This document shows positions 22,659 through 30,579 of a stretch of 37,087 bases of DNA, piece by piece. The number at the start of each line of letters is the position of its first letter. The first letter of the stretch is position 1. Position numbers and translations under genes: made by a program. The stretch spans positions 1-37,087 of the forward strand of contig JAKAQM010000011.1 in NCBI GenBank assembly GCA_021822565.1, given 5' to 3'. This stretch comes from Actinomycetes bacterium (GTDB lineage: Bacteria; Actinomycetota; Acidimicrobiia; Acidimicrobiales; RAAP-2). The notes beneath the pieces are model-generated. The model did not search any database. It had not been told where the DNA came from and was given only the letters and a program-made list of their open reading frames with translations.

Positions 22659-24722
22659 GTGAACCTGCGACAGCGGATGGGGCTCTTCGGGGTTCCGGCC
22701 ATCGTCATCGCCATCGTGGTGATGCTCGTTGTGCCGATCCCGACCGTCTTGCTCGACATCATGATCACGCTCAATCTGAGCTTCGCGTTGGTGGTCCTCC
22801 TCACCACCATGCACGTGCGCAAGCCCAAGGACTTCTCCACCTTCCCCACGCTCCTCCTCGTCGCGACGCTGTTCCGGCTCGCCTTGAACGTGAGCGTCAC
22901 GAGGATGGTGCTCCTCCACGGCTACGCGGGCTCCGTCGTGAACGCGTTCGGCAACTTCGTCGTCGGTGGGCAGATCGTCGTCGGCCTCGTCATCTTCCTG
23001 ATCCTGATCGTGATCCAGTTCGTCGTCGTGACCGCCGGCGCGGGGCGCGTCTCGGAGGTGGCTGCCCGGTTCTCCTTGGACGCCATGACGCCGAAGCTGG
23101 TGGCGATCGACGGTGACCTGAGCGCAGGCCTCATCGATCGAGAGGAGGCGATCAGGCGCCGCAAGGAGATCGACAACGCCTCGGAGTTCTACGGGTCGAT
23201 GGACGGCGCGTCCAAGTTCGTGCGAGGCGATGCGGTGGCCGCGCTCGTGATCGTGCTCGTCAACCTGATCGGAGGTTTCGCCGTCGGGGTGATCGAGCAC
23301 CACGACTCGGTCAGCCAGGCGATCCATACGTACTCGATCCTGTCGGTTGGTGACGGGCTCGTCTCCCAGATCCCCGCCCTCCTCCTCTCGATCTCCACCG
23401 GCATCATCGTCACGCGCACCGCGACGACCGACGAGGACTTCGGCTACGACGTCGCCACCCAGTTCGGCAACCAACCAAGGGCGGTGCAGATCGCGGGCAT
23501 CGCGGTGCTCCTCATGGGCCTCGTACCGGGGCTCCCCCATGTCCCGTTCTTGATCGTCGGCGCTCTGCTGCTCCTCTTCGCCGGCAGGATCATCAAAGTG
23601 GCGAGCACCCACAGTGAAAAGGAGAGGGCGGAGCGCGAGCAGGCCGAGCTCCCCGTGGAGCCCGACAGCCCTCACGCGCTCGCCGCCGAGATCAAGGTGG
23701 AGCCCTTGCAGCTCGAGATCGCGCCCAATCTGGCTCCGCTCGTCGACGAGACGAGAGGAGGCGACCTTCTCGCGCGCATCCGCGCCATGCGACGCAAGCT
23801 TGCTTACGAGAAGGGCATCTTGGTGCCCAAGGTTCGCACGCGCGACGACGTCCAGCTCGACCCCGGGGCCTACGTGATCCGGGTCAACGGCGTCGAAGCC
23901 GGCCGCGGGGTGGCTCCGCCGGGCAGGATGCTCGCGATCGGGATCGGGATCGACGCGCTTCCCGGAGAAGCTACGACCGAGCCCGTGTTCAACCTGCCAG
24001 CCAAGTGGATCCCCAGTGACATGCGGACGGACGCCCTGGGTCTCTCAGGGATCACCGTGGTCGACCGCGCCTCGGCGATCGTCACCCATCTCGGCGACGT
24101 CGCCTCGAAGCACGCCGGAGAGCTGCTCTCCATGCAGCAGGTCCAGACCTTCCTCGACGTCTGCAAAGCATCCGACAAGGTCGCGGTCGACGAGATGGCG
24201 GCTGCCCAAGTCACGGTGTCCGACCTCCACCGCGTGCTGGTCTCGCTGCTCGACCAGGGGGTGCCCATCTCCGACATGGTGCGCATCGTCGAGGCCGTCA
24301 CCGAGAGGGCGCGCGACGTCAAGGTCCACGAAGCCATGGTCGAGGCGGCGCGCCGCGCGCTCGGGCCGGCGATCTCGGCGCAGTACGCGCGAGACGGCGT
24401 GCTCCCGGTCGTCACGCTCGACGTGGCGTTCGAACGCCAGCTCGCAGCAGGGGTCCGGGTCGCAGGTGGAGACTCGGAGCTCGTCGTCGAACCATCCGTC
24501 GCCGAGCACCTCGTGGGTCGCGCCCGTGCGCTGTTCGAGCAGGCAGCGCGCGAGGGGAAGGAGCCTGTGCTCCTCGTCGCGGGTCCGCTCAGACCAGCGC
24601 TCCAGCGGCTCTTCGCGGCTGCGCTCCGGCAGATGGCCGTCCTCTCCGTCGACGAGGTGTCGAGGAACATGCGGATCGAGCGCGTGGGGGTGGTGAGCGG
24701 TGCTGCAGTCGTTGCAGCGTGA
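22659..24722 (+). CDS. flhA: Flagellar export gate protein FlhA
   Basis: A 687-residue export-gate protein. The membrane half (about 1-320) has the FHIPEP-family signatures PTVLLDIMITLNLSFALVVLL, FPTLLLVATLFRLALNVSVTR, FVVVTAGAGRVSEVAARFSLDAMTPKL and GDGLVSQIPALLLSISTGIIVTR. The cytoplasmic half carries DPGAYVIRVNGVEAGRG, FNLPAKWI and HAGELLSMQQVQTFLD. FlhA forms the nonameric ring that docks FliI/FliJ and chaperone-substrate pairs and uses proton motive force. The GTG at 22659 has CCGGAG 7 bases upstream and gives the right family N-terminus. The frame is open further upstream but without similarity. Its end overlaps the next gene by 23 bases. Confidence 0.95.
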   Translation: MNLRQRMGLFGVPAIVIAIVVMLVVPIPTVLLDIMITLNLSFALVVLLTTMHVRKPKDFSTFPTLLLVATLFRLALNVSVTRMVLLHGYAGSVVNAFGNFVVGGQIVVGLVIFLILIVIQFVVVTAGAGRVSEVAARFSLDAMTPKLVAIDGDLSAGLIDREEAIRRRKEIDNASEFYGSMDGASKFVRGDAVAALVIVLVNLIGGFAVGVIEHHDSVSQAIHTYSILSVGDGLVSQIPALLLSISTGIIVTRTATTDEDFGYDVATQFGNQPRAVQIAGIAVLLMGLVPGLPHVPFLIVGALLLLFAGRIIKVASTHSEKERAEREQAELPVEPDSPHALAAEIKVEPLQLEIAPNLAPLVDETRGGDLLARIRAMRRKLAYEKGILVPKVRTRDDVQLDPGAYVIRVNGVEAGRGVAPPGRMLAIGIGIDALPGEATTEPVFNLPAKWIPSDMRTDALGLSGITVVDRASAIVTHLGDVASKHAGELLSMQQVQTFLDVCKASDKVAVDEMAAAQVTVSDLHRVLVSLLDQGVPISDMVRIVEAVTERARDVKVHEAMVEAARRALGPAISAQYARDGVLPVVTLDVAFERQLAAGVRVAGGDSELVVEPSVAEHLVGRARALFEQAAREGKEPVLLVAGPLRPALQRLFAAALRQMAVLSVDEVSRNMRIERVGVVSGAAVVAA

Positions 24723-25857
24723 CGAGACCAAGGCAAAGCTCCGCCAAGTGGTCTGCAGCGGCCGTGACCGCGAGCGGGCGATGCGTGAGGTGATGCGCAG
24801 CTACGACCCGTGGCAGATCGTCTCGGCCGAGCCCGGCCTCGTCGGCGGGATCCTCGGGTTCTTCCAGCACGAAGGGCTCGTGATCACCGTCGACGAGTCC
24901 GCGCGACCCCCCTCCGAGCCGGCGTCTTCAAAGTTGGTCGACACGTTCTTGGGGGAAGCCCGAGACGATGTGGTGCTCGGGAGCACGCGAGTCGGCCCGC
25001 CTGCCGCCGCTGCGAACACGTCTTTCAGCCAGGTCCTCGACGAGGTGGTGAGCTCCTTGGGCGAGGAACCCGGGGAGTACCGTCCAGGCCCGTCACACGT
25101 ACGAGCCAAGGCCACGGCTGCGACCCGTGCCCTCCCGCCCCGAGCCCTACCGATAGGACACGACGCCCCTGTCCGGTGGGCGACGGCTTGCGAGACGGCG
25201 CGCTCGTGCGGCGTTCCTGACGCCCTCATCCCTTCGGAGGTCCCCGACGGCGAGCCCCCCCAGCTCCAGAGCGTGTTCAGTCGCCTCCCCGCACCTCCGC
25301 CGCTCCCCCGGACGAGCGGCGGGCTCGTGGCCGTCGTCGGCTCCTCCTTGCGAAGCGACGGCCCGCTTCTCGGGCTTCTCGAGGTCTCCAGCTCGGTGCG
25401 CCCGACCGCGCAGGCGATCGCCAGGACGCTCGAGTGCGACGCCGGGGACATCGCGGTCGTCTGCACGCGGATGCCCGACCAAGCGGTCTCCCCGGGTTTG
25501 CTCGCACGCAGCCCGGCAGAAGTGGCGTCCTTCGCCCCCGGGTGGCGCAGGGACAAGGTCGGCGTCGCCTCGGTCTACGCACCGGCACTCGGCGAGGACC
25601 AGCGCTGGGCCCGCGAAGTGCTGAGGGCCATGCGCCCGTCGTCCGTCGTCGCCGTCGTCTCGGCGATCACGAAGCCCGAGGACGTCGCGAGATGGGTGCG
25701 GGCGATCGGCGGCGCCGACGCGCTCGCGCTCGTCGACGTCCGGCGAACCTGCACGCCCGGAGCAGTGCTGTCAATCGGGATCCCCGTGCTCAGCCTCGAT
25801 GGCGAGTCGGCGACGCCGTCGTGCTGGGCAGGGGTGTGCGCGGCGAGCTCGTCCTGA
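24700..25857 (+). CDS. FlhF-like protein with degenerate SRP-type GTPase domain
   Basis: A 385-residue protein in the usual flhF slot after flhA. N-terminal residues ~10-65 fit FlhF (RERAMREVMRSYDPWQIVSAE, GGILGFF, then a beta strand). Residues 70-205 are a Pro/Ser-rich linker. The final 180 residues follow the SRP-GTPase order but without its motifs. The P-loop position reads GSSLRSDG (214-221) instead of GxxGxGKT. No DTAG is found, and TKLDE is replaced by VDVRRT (345-350). The family's tail pattern remains in weak form (VVSAITKPEDVARWVRAIGGADALALV, GAVLSIGIPVLSL). So it probably cannot bind GTP as FlhF does. FlhF sets flagellum number and place. The start is a GTG inside flhA. The identity rests on weak similarity plus position. 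Confidence 0.65.
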   Translation: MLQSLQRDETKAKLRQVVCSGRDRERAMREVMRSYDPWQIVSAEPGLVGGILGFFQHEGLVITVDESARPPSEPASSKLVDTFLGEARDDVVLGSTRVGPPAAAANTSFSQVLDEVVSSLGEEPGEYRPGPSHVRAKATAATRALPPRALPIGHDAPVRWATACETARSCGVPDALIPSEVPDGEPPQLQSVFSRLPAPPPLPRTSGGLVAVVGSSLRSDGPLLGLLEVSSSVRPTAQAIARTLECDAGDIAVVCTRMPDQAVSPGLLARSPAEVASFAPGWRRDKVGVASVYAPALGEDQRWAREVLRAMRPSSVVAVVSAITKPEDVARWVRAIGGADALALVDVRRTCTPGAVLSIGIPVLSLDGESATPSCWAGVCAASSS

Positions 25858-26105
25858 TGGGCGTCCGGCGACCCGAGCTCGTGCTGGCGGCGGCGATCGC
25901 GGTCTCGCTCCCGATGCTGCCGTCCTTCGTGAGCGGGGCGATCAGCCCGCCAGCCATCTTGCTGCGCTTCGCGATCGCACTCGCCTTGTGCTGGGCCCTC
26001 GGAGCAGTGATCGAGCGGGTCTACGACTCCTACGCGCGCCAGGCGCGCAACACCGCGATCAGAAAGCAGCTCGAAGAGGCGCGTCGTCGTCACGAGGACG
26101 AGTGA
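25857..26105 (+). CDS. Small membrane protein of unknown function
   Basis: An 82-residue protein whose ATG overlaps the preceding stop by one base (TGATG). Two hydrophobic segments, ELVLAAAIAVSLPMLPSFVSG (~7-27) and PAILLRFAIALALCWALGAVI (~32-52), are followed by a charged helical tail (YARQARNTAIRKQLEEARRRHEDE). I do not recognise the family. It closes the flhA unit, so a role with the export gate or the FlhF-like protein is plausible. Its last 47 bases overlap the 3' end of the convergent csrA gene. Confidence 0.72.
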   Translation: MGVRRPELVLAAAIAVSLPMLPSFVSGAISPPAILLRFAIALALCWALGAVIERVYDSYARQARNTAIRKQLEEARRRHEDE

Positions 26106-26655
26106 GCGGGGACTGGGCGTCGCACAGGTCGCCCTGTGTGCCGGCCGCCGCCGTATTGGAGGCGACGACCGCCTCCCAGAGCTCCCTGCGGTACACCCGA
26201 AGTCCGGGTGCGTCGATGCCGAGACGGACGCAGCTCCTCGCCAGGCGGATCAAGGCGAGGCGTAGCTGCGCGCCGACCGCCTCCCCGCCGAGGGTCAGGC
26301 ATGGGTGACCGCGCTCGGTCGGTCCGACGCCCAGCTCGAGTCCTTCACCAACCTTGGCCACTTGCCCAGGGCGGCAGAGGAACGAGAACGTCGCGTGCGT
26401 CTCCACCGAGAGATGGCCGCGATTGGCGACCTCGATACGCACCTCGTGGTCGTCCACCCATGCCCGGATCGGAGCGCCGACCTCGAGGCGGAGCTCCTCG
26501 GCGGACAGCGCCGTCGCGCCGAGGAGGACCGAAGGGGTGATCCTCCCCCCTGCGATCCTCAGCCACACCGTCTGATGCGTCGCCCGGAGGAAGCAGATGT
26601 CGATATCGCCCTCGACGTAGATCGATTCGCCAGGACGGCGGTTCAGGACGAGCAC
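26059..26655 (-). CDS. csrA: Single-chain protein with two CsrA-like modules
   Basis: A 198-residue protein, about three times the usual CsrA length. Module 1 (1-45) aligns without gaps to CsrA: MLVLNRRPGESIYVEGDID, then ICFLRATHQTVWLRI. At the position of the RNA-binding Arg44 it has Leu44. Residues ~46-115 are of unknown type (EVGAPIRAWVDDHEVRIEV; FSFLCRPGQVAKVGEG). Module 2 (~117-172) has a weak first strand (CLTLGGEAVG), then RLALIRLARSCVRLGIDAP and RVYRRELWEAV; Arg156 matches Arg44. Residues 173-198 are a charged tail. CsrA is a translational repressor that binds GGA sites as a homodimer, each site made from beta-1 of one subunit and beta-5 of the other. The GTG start overlaps fliW by 13 bases and has AAGGA upstream. 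FliW is the known CsrA antagonist. Confidence 0.82.
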   Translation of the reverse strand: MLVLNRRPGESIYVEGDIDICFLRATHQTVWLRIAGGRITPSVLLGATALSAEELRLEVGAPIRAWVDDHEVRIEVANRGHLSVETHATFSFLCRPGQVAKVGEGLELGVGPTERGHPCLTLGGEAVGAQLRLALIRLARSCVRLGIDAPGLRVYRRELWEAVVASNTAAAGTQGDLCDAQSPLTRPRDDDAPLRAAF

Positions 26656-27182
26656 GAAGAGGAGTCCTTCCCGTCGGCGTGCCCATCGGGGCTCTCGGGC
26701 GTCCAGCGGGCGCTCCCGGCATCCACCGGCACCATGAAGCCGAACCCGCAGTCGTCCTCGAGCACCACCTGGGAGGCGAGGTGGAGCGTGCGGTTGATCA
26801 CGATGGGCGCACGCAGGTTCACGACGGGAGAAGGCACGTCACGCCTGCGCACGATCACGAGGGTCTGGATCTCCGAGGGATCCGCCACTTCACCGAGCCG
26901 GAGCTCTACCACGTCACGCTCGGGCACGATGTAGACGTAGTCGGCGAAGACGAGCCCCGGGGGCACGACGACGAAATTCAGCCCGGGCACGTCGAGCGAC
27001 ACCAGGGACGCGAAGGGCTCGTAGTGCGGCCCTAGGGGTCTCACGACATAGCGACGGGAGCGCTCGAACGCGACGATGGGACGAACGAAGGAGAGCACCG
27101 TTCCGCCAGGCGCCCCGTCTGCGTGCTCCGTGCCTGCGTGCTCCTCGAGCGACGGGCTGTTCGGTGAGGTCTCGACGGCCAT
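26643..27182 (-). CDS. fliW: Flagellar assembly factor FliW
   Basis: A 179-residue protein. The FliW core at about 30-155 reads LSFVRPIVAFERSRRYVVRPLG, PFASLVSLDVPGLNFVVVPP and ADYVYIVPERDVVELRLG, and further on TLVIVRRRDVPSPVVNLRAPIVIN and ASQVVLED. FliW binds either flagellin or CsrA. When flagellin leaves the cell, FliW is freed and releases CsrA from the flagellin mRNA. The N-terminal 29 residues and the Ser/Asp-rich C-tail are extra. The ATG has GGAGGAG upstream. It overlaps csrA by 13 bases, so the two proteins are probably made in a fixed ratio. Confidence 0.93.
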   Translation of the reverse strand: MAVETSPNSPSLEEHAGTEHADGAPGGTVLSFVRPIVAFERSRRYVVRPLGPHYEPFASLVSLDVPGLNFVVVPPGLVFADYVYIVPERDVVELRLGEVADPSEIQTLVIVRRRDVPSPVVNLRAPIVINRTLHLASQVVLEDDCGFGFMVPVDAGSARWTPESPDGHADGKDSSSCSS

Positions 27183-27191
27183 CTTCTCCTC

Positions 27192-28118
27192 CTACAAATA
27201 CGTGAGCAGCGACACTGCGTTCAGCTGCGAGGTGACGTACAGCGCGGCTTTGTACGCGGTCTGCTGCGCCTGCAGGTTCGTGATCGCCTGGGCCATTGTC
27301 ACGTCCTGGGCCGCCGAGAGCTCCTGCTCGAACGATGTGACGGCCGCAGACGCCTGCTCGGCGAACCCCTGGATCGCCTGCTGATCGGCCCCGAGCTGCC
27401 CCGCCTGGGCTTCCACCTTGCTCATGGCGGTCTCAAGCGAGCTGAGCCCTGTGGTCGCGGCCTTGGAGACCGATGCGGATGTTCCCTTTGCCAAGTCGGC
27501 GGCGATCGTGGCGAGGATCCCTGTCTTGCCGAGGAGACCTGTCGGCCCTGTCGGGCCGAAGACCGCGGGTCCCGTGACCGACACGGCGACTTGGGTCGCG
27601 GGGGCCACCGTCCGCGTCGGCGCCGTGCCGGCGCCGACGTAGGTGCCTGTCGGCCCGTACGCCCGCCTGGGTGTACCGGTCCCCGAGAAGATCGCCTGGC
27701 CGGCGTAGAGGGTGTTGGCGAGGTCGATCAGCTGGGTCCGGGCGCTTTCGACCGCCGTCGTGACGCCGGCCACCGTCGCTTGGCTCCCCGTCGTCTGATC
27801 ACCGGTGAGCCCTTCGAGTGTGCTCACCACCTGCTGGAGGACGCGCATCACCGAGCCCGCCGTCGCGTTCGCCAGCGACAGCCGGCTCGCCCCGTCCTGG
27901 GCGTTCGCGGAATACTGCCGGGCACGGGACACCGCGGCCTCGAGCTGCAAGATGTCTGCAGCCTGTGCGGGGTTGTCCGACGGCAGGTTCACCACTCGCC
28001 CCGTCGCGATCTGTGTCTCGGAGGTCGCGATCTGCACCTGGTCGGAGCCCAGGGCGCGCTCCAGAGATCCGGCGAGGACGCTCGGCGTCACGACGATGGG
28101 CGCGGCGCCAGCGCTCAT
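27192..28118 (-). CDS. flgL: Hook-filament junction protein FlgL (HAP3)
   Basis: A 308-residue flagellin-like junction protein. The N-terminal helix region (ALGSDQVQIATSETQIATGRVVNLPSDNPAQAADILQLEA) has the FlgL pattern, where the flagellin SSG...A.D is replaced by TGR-V-N-PSDNP. The C-terminal region (DVTMAQAITNLQAQQTAYKAALYVTSQLNAVSLLTYL) matches FlgL. It assembles between FlgK and the filament. The ATG overlaps the flgK stop as ATGA; fliW follows after 9 bases. Confidence 0.92.
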   Translation of the reverse strand: MSAGAAPIVVTPSVLAGSLERALGSDQVQIATSETQIATGRVVNLPSDNPAQAADILQLEAAVSRARQYSANAQDGASRLSLANATAGSVMRVLQQVVSTLEGLTGDQTTGSQATVAGVTTAVESARTQLIDLANTLYAGQAIFSGTGTPRRAYGPTGTYVGAGTAPTRTVAPATQVAVSVTGPAVFGPTGPTGLLGKTGILATIAADLAKGTSASVSKAATTGLSSLETAMSKVEAQAGQLGADQQAIQGFAEQASAAVTSFEQELSAAQDVTMAQAITNLQAQQTAYKAALYVTSQLNAVSLLTYL

Positions 28119-29497
28119 GCGATCGCCTGCTCGAGCGATTGGACCGTCGCGCTGACGATGCTGACCAGTTTCGCCGACGCCTCGAAGTTCTGCTGGTCGG
28201 TGAGAAGCTGGGTCATCTGCTCTGTGATGTCGACCCCGCTCACCGCTTGGAGGGCGGTCTTGGCCTGGGTGGCGACCGCTGTGGCCGCCGCGAGCTGGTT
28301 GTTCGCGCTCTGGGTGTCGGTACCGATGTTCTGAACGAGGGTGCGGTAGGTCGCATCCGGCCCTGTCGGCGATGTCGCCAGCTCGGCCATCGCCTGCGCG
28401 TTGGCCCCGTTGTTGACCGCAGCCGATGGTGTCGGCGTTCCCGAGGCGGCCAGGAGGGTGGGGTCGGCAACGACCGGGCCCGCCACCGAGAGGCCGGATG
28501 CCCCTGTGCCCACGAAGAGAGGATGTGTCGCACCTGAGGTCCCTGTCGCCGTGTAACCCTTGGCAAGTTGCGCGTTGACGTCATTCTTCAGCGTTGTGGC
28601 GACGGCATCGAGCTCCGCGCGATAGGCGGGAAGGTAGCGATTGACCGCGGAGAGCAGCCCGGCGACAGAGCCGGTGGTGGCCGGCACCTCGACCGTCGGC
28701 GATGTGGCGAGCACAATCGCGTTGCTCGGAGGTGTGCCCTGCTTGGCGAGCGTCAAGGAGACGGCGGTCGCATCTTGGACGACCGTAACCCCGCCGATCG
28801 AGACGGTCGCCGTCCCGTCGGCCTGAAGGCGGGCGCTCACGCCCGAGAGCTGTGCGAGTGTCCCGACGACCTGCCGGAGCTGGTCTTCGAGCTCGTTGGC
28901 GTTCCCAGGGTTCACGCTCTGGGTGATCGCCTGGTTCAAGGATGCCACCTTCCCCAACAGGGTGTTCACCTGGCTGATCTGATCCGAGAGCTCGGCATTG
29001 ACGTTGGACGTGATCTCCGTCAGCTGGGAAGCGGCCTGCCGCAGGCTCACGACGAGGCTCTGAGCGCTGTCGATCGTCTGGATCCGCGGCGCGCTCGCAG
29101 ACGGGCTCTGTGCGATCGAGTCCCAGCTGTTCCAGAACGCGGACAGCTCCTCGGAGATGTTGCTGCCCGATGTGACCGATGTCGTCTGGGATTGGGCACT
29201 GATCGGAAAGAGGGTCTCGGCCGACCTGAGCGTCTGTTGGAGGGCGCTCACGCTGGAGAGCGCACCCTGGGCCTGCCATGTGTTGGTGGACAGGATGGCG
29301 TTCGTCGCCTGTGAGATCGTGCTGACCTCTACGCCGTCGCCTGACCCGGTGCCGCCAGGGCCCGGCACGGTGGTCAGGACCGGCGTCTCCGCGACGTAGC
29401 CGGGGGTCTGCGCATTGGCGACATTCTGCGCGATCGTGTCGATCGCGGTCGTCTCAGCGGCGATCGACGACGCGGCGATGCTGAGCCCCTGTGTCAT
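28115..29497 (-). CDS. flgK: Hook-filament junction protein FlgK (HAP1)
   Basis: A 460-residue junction protein. The N-terminal helix is LSIAASSIAAETTAIDTIAQNVANAQTPGYVAETP. It is followed by the FlgK-specific GVEVSTISQATNAILSTNTWQAQGALSSVSALQQ, and EELSAFWNSWDSIAQSPSASAPR near 130. The C-terminus (VDITEQMTQLLTDQQNFEASAKLVSIVSATVQSLEQAI) is standard. The ATG at 29497 lies 2 bases after the upstream gene. A longer open frame adds 60 residues without similarity. Confidence 0.93.
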   Translation of the reverse strand: MTQGLSIAASSIAAETTAIDTIAQNVANAQTPGYVAETPVLTTVPGPGGTGSGDGVEVSTISQATNAILSTNTWQAQGALSSVSALQQTLRSAETLFPISAQSQTTSVTSGSNISEELSAFWNSWDSIAQSPSASAPRIQTIDSAQSLVVSLRQAASQLTEITSNVNAELSDQISQVNTLLGKVASLNQAITQSVNPGNANELEDQLRQVVGTLAQLSGVSARLQADGTATVSIGGVTVVQDATAVSLTLAKQGTPPSNAIVLATSPTVEVPATTGSVAGLLSAVNRYLPAYRAELDAVATTLKNDVNAQLAKGYTATGTSGATHPLFVGTGASGLSVAGPVVADPTLLAASGTPTPSAAVNNGANAQAMAELATSPTGPDATYRTLVQNIGTDTQSANNQLAAATAVATQAKTALQAVSGVDITEQMTQLLTDQQNFEASAKLVSIVSATVQSLEQAIA

Positions 29498-29499
29498 GG

Positions 29500-30012
29500 T
29501 CAGATCCTCGTGTTCACGAGCCCGATACTGCCGGTGACCGGCCCTTCGCCTCCAGTCTCGTCGTAGCCGATCGGGGCCTCGCCGCCGATCATCGTGAGGG
29601 CCATGTCGAGGGTCGAGAGGAGCTTGCGGAGGATCTGGGTGCAGGCCCGAGCGAGCTCGTTGGCCTGCCTGGCCCATTGCTCGATGGCCTCACGGTGCCT
29701 GGCGAAGACGAAATCCCAAGGTTCCGGAGCAGCGACGCCGACCTCCCGCAACGTCGACTCGGAGGACAGCCCGAGGCTCACCGCCGCGTCGACGAGAGAC
29801 GAGCGCAGATCCCGGTCGGTCTGCTGCAACGCACCCAACGCCTGCGCGAGGTCGGCGTTCGATTCCGGGAGCCACTCCTGCTTGCCCGCAGTGACCACCG
29901 CTCGCAGCACCTCGAACCTGAAGCAGGCGTGCCGAAGAGCGTCGAGCTGCCGCTCGATGCGCGAGGACAGGTGCTCGAGGAGCCTGGTGTCCACGGGGTC
30001 CACGGTGCTCAT
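29500..30012 (-). CDS. FlgN-like export chaperone for FlgK/FlgL (by position and fold pattern)
   Basis: A 170-residue, mostly helical protein: LLEHLSSRIERQLDALRHACFRFEVLRAVVTAGKQEWLP, then NADLAQALGALQQTDRDLRSSLVDAAV. This pattern and its place directly before flgK-flgL match FlgN, the chaperone of both. No exact motif decides it. The -10 element of a sigma-28-type promoter (30018-30011) includes the first two bases of the ATG at 30012, and no ribosome site precedes it. A leaderless start at the in-frame GTG at 30003 is therefore likely; the ATG would need read-through transcription from fliL. Confidence 0.72.
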   Translation of the reverse strand: MSTVDPVDTRLLEHLSSRIERQLDALRHACFRFEVLRAVVTAGKQEWLPESNADLAQALGALQQTDRDLRSSLVDAAVSLGLSSESTLREVGVAAPEPWDFVFARHREAIEQWARQANELARACTQILRKLLSTLDMALTMIGGEAPIGYDETGGEGPVTGSIGLVNTRI

Positions 30013-30038
30013 ATCGGCACGAACCAGCCGACGGTGAA
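30011..30038 (-). promoter_or_regulatory. Sigma-28-type promoter for the flgN-like/flgK/flgL/fliW/csrA unit
   Basis: Minus strand TTCACCGT (30038-30031), 12 bases, GCCGATAT (30018-30011). The -10 element is a near-perfect consensus match; the -35 is weaker. Expected transcription start is about 30003-30004, on an in-frame GTG. Confidence 0.7.
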
Positions 30039-30060
30039 GCCCTTCGTGTCCATTTCTCCG

Positions 30061-30579
30061 TCATTGCAATAGAAAGCTGGTGAAGTAGACGGCGGTCACC
30101 TGCGGTGCCGCCCCGTCGACGGTGCCGAGCACCTTCTGGAACGAGGCCAGCAGCTGACGCTGCAGCTTCCCACGTGTGACCACGCTCAGGAGCTGCTGAG
30201 AGCTCCAGCTCGACAGGTCGTCGATGGCCGCGTTCTTGAGCTCTGGCTCGTCCTGCTCCACCGCCTTTTCGCTCGCGGGCTTGGTCAGCTGCAGATCGAT
30301 GCCGGCTTGGACCAGCTGCCCGTTGTCGGTGTTCACCGTGAACGTCCCGAGCGCGAGCACCTGACCGGCGGGGACCGGCTCGCCTGGCCGGTAGTGGGGC
30401 ACGAGGAGCTTCGACTTGAGCACGTACCCAGCTCCCAGCAGGACGACCGCTGCAGCGACGACCAAGACGACCTTCTTCCTGCTCTTCTGCGGCGGGTTCG
30501 CCGGAGACCTGTCTGCGGCTTTCGGGCCAACGGGTCCGGCGGATGGACCGGCCCCCGGCCGAGGAGCGGGCATGGTCAC
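30061..30579 (-). CDS. fliL: Flagellar stator-associated protein FliL
   Basis: A 172-residue protein: a Pro-rich cytoplasmic N-terminus, one membrane segment at about 35-55 (KVVLVVAAAVVLLGAGYVL), and a periplasmic-type FliL domain. That domain reads ALGTFTVNTDNGQLVQAGIDLQL, AAIDDLSSWSSQQLLSVVTRGKLQRQLLASFQKVL and VTAVYFTSFLLQ, matching the FliL order (ends in ...V..VYFT.F..Q). FliL surrounds the stator and supports torque. The GTG at 30579 overlaps the motB stop; an ATG two codons later (30573) is possible. Confidence 0.92.
   Translation of the reverse strand: MTMPAPRPGAGPSAGPVGPKAADRSPANPPQKSRKKVVLVVAAAVVLLGAGYVLKSKLLVPHYRPGEPVPAGQVLALGTFTVNTDNGQLVQAGIDLQLTKPASEKAVEQDEPELKNAAIDDLSSWSSQQLLSVVTRGKLQRQLLASFQKVLGTVDGAAPQVTAVYFTSFLLQ

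Noticed and set aside
22628-23116. ATG at 22628 with a good AGGAG ribosome site, opening a long frame
   Set aside because: It is out of frame with flhA, reads as His/Arg-rich nonsense over the flhA membrane region, and flhA has its own GTG with GGAG.
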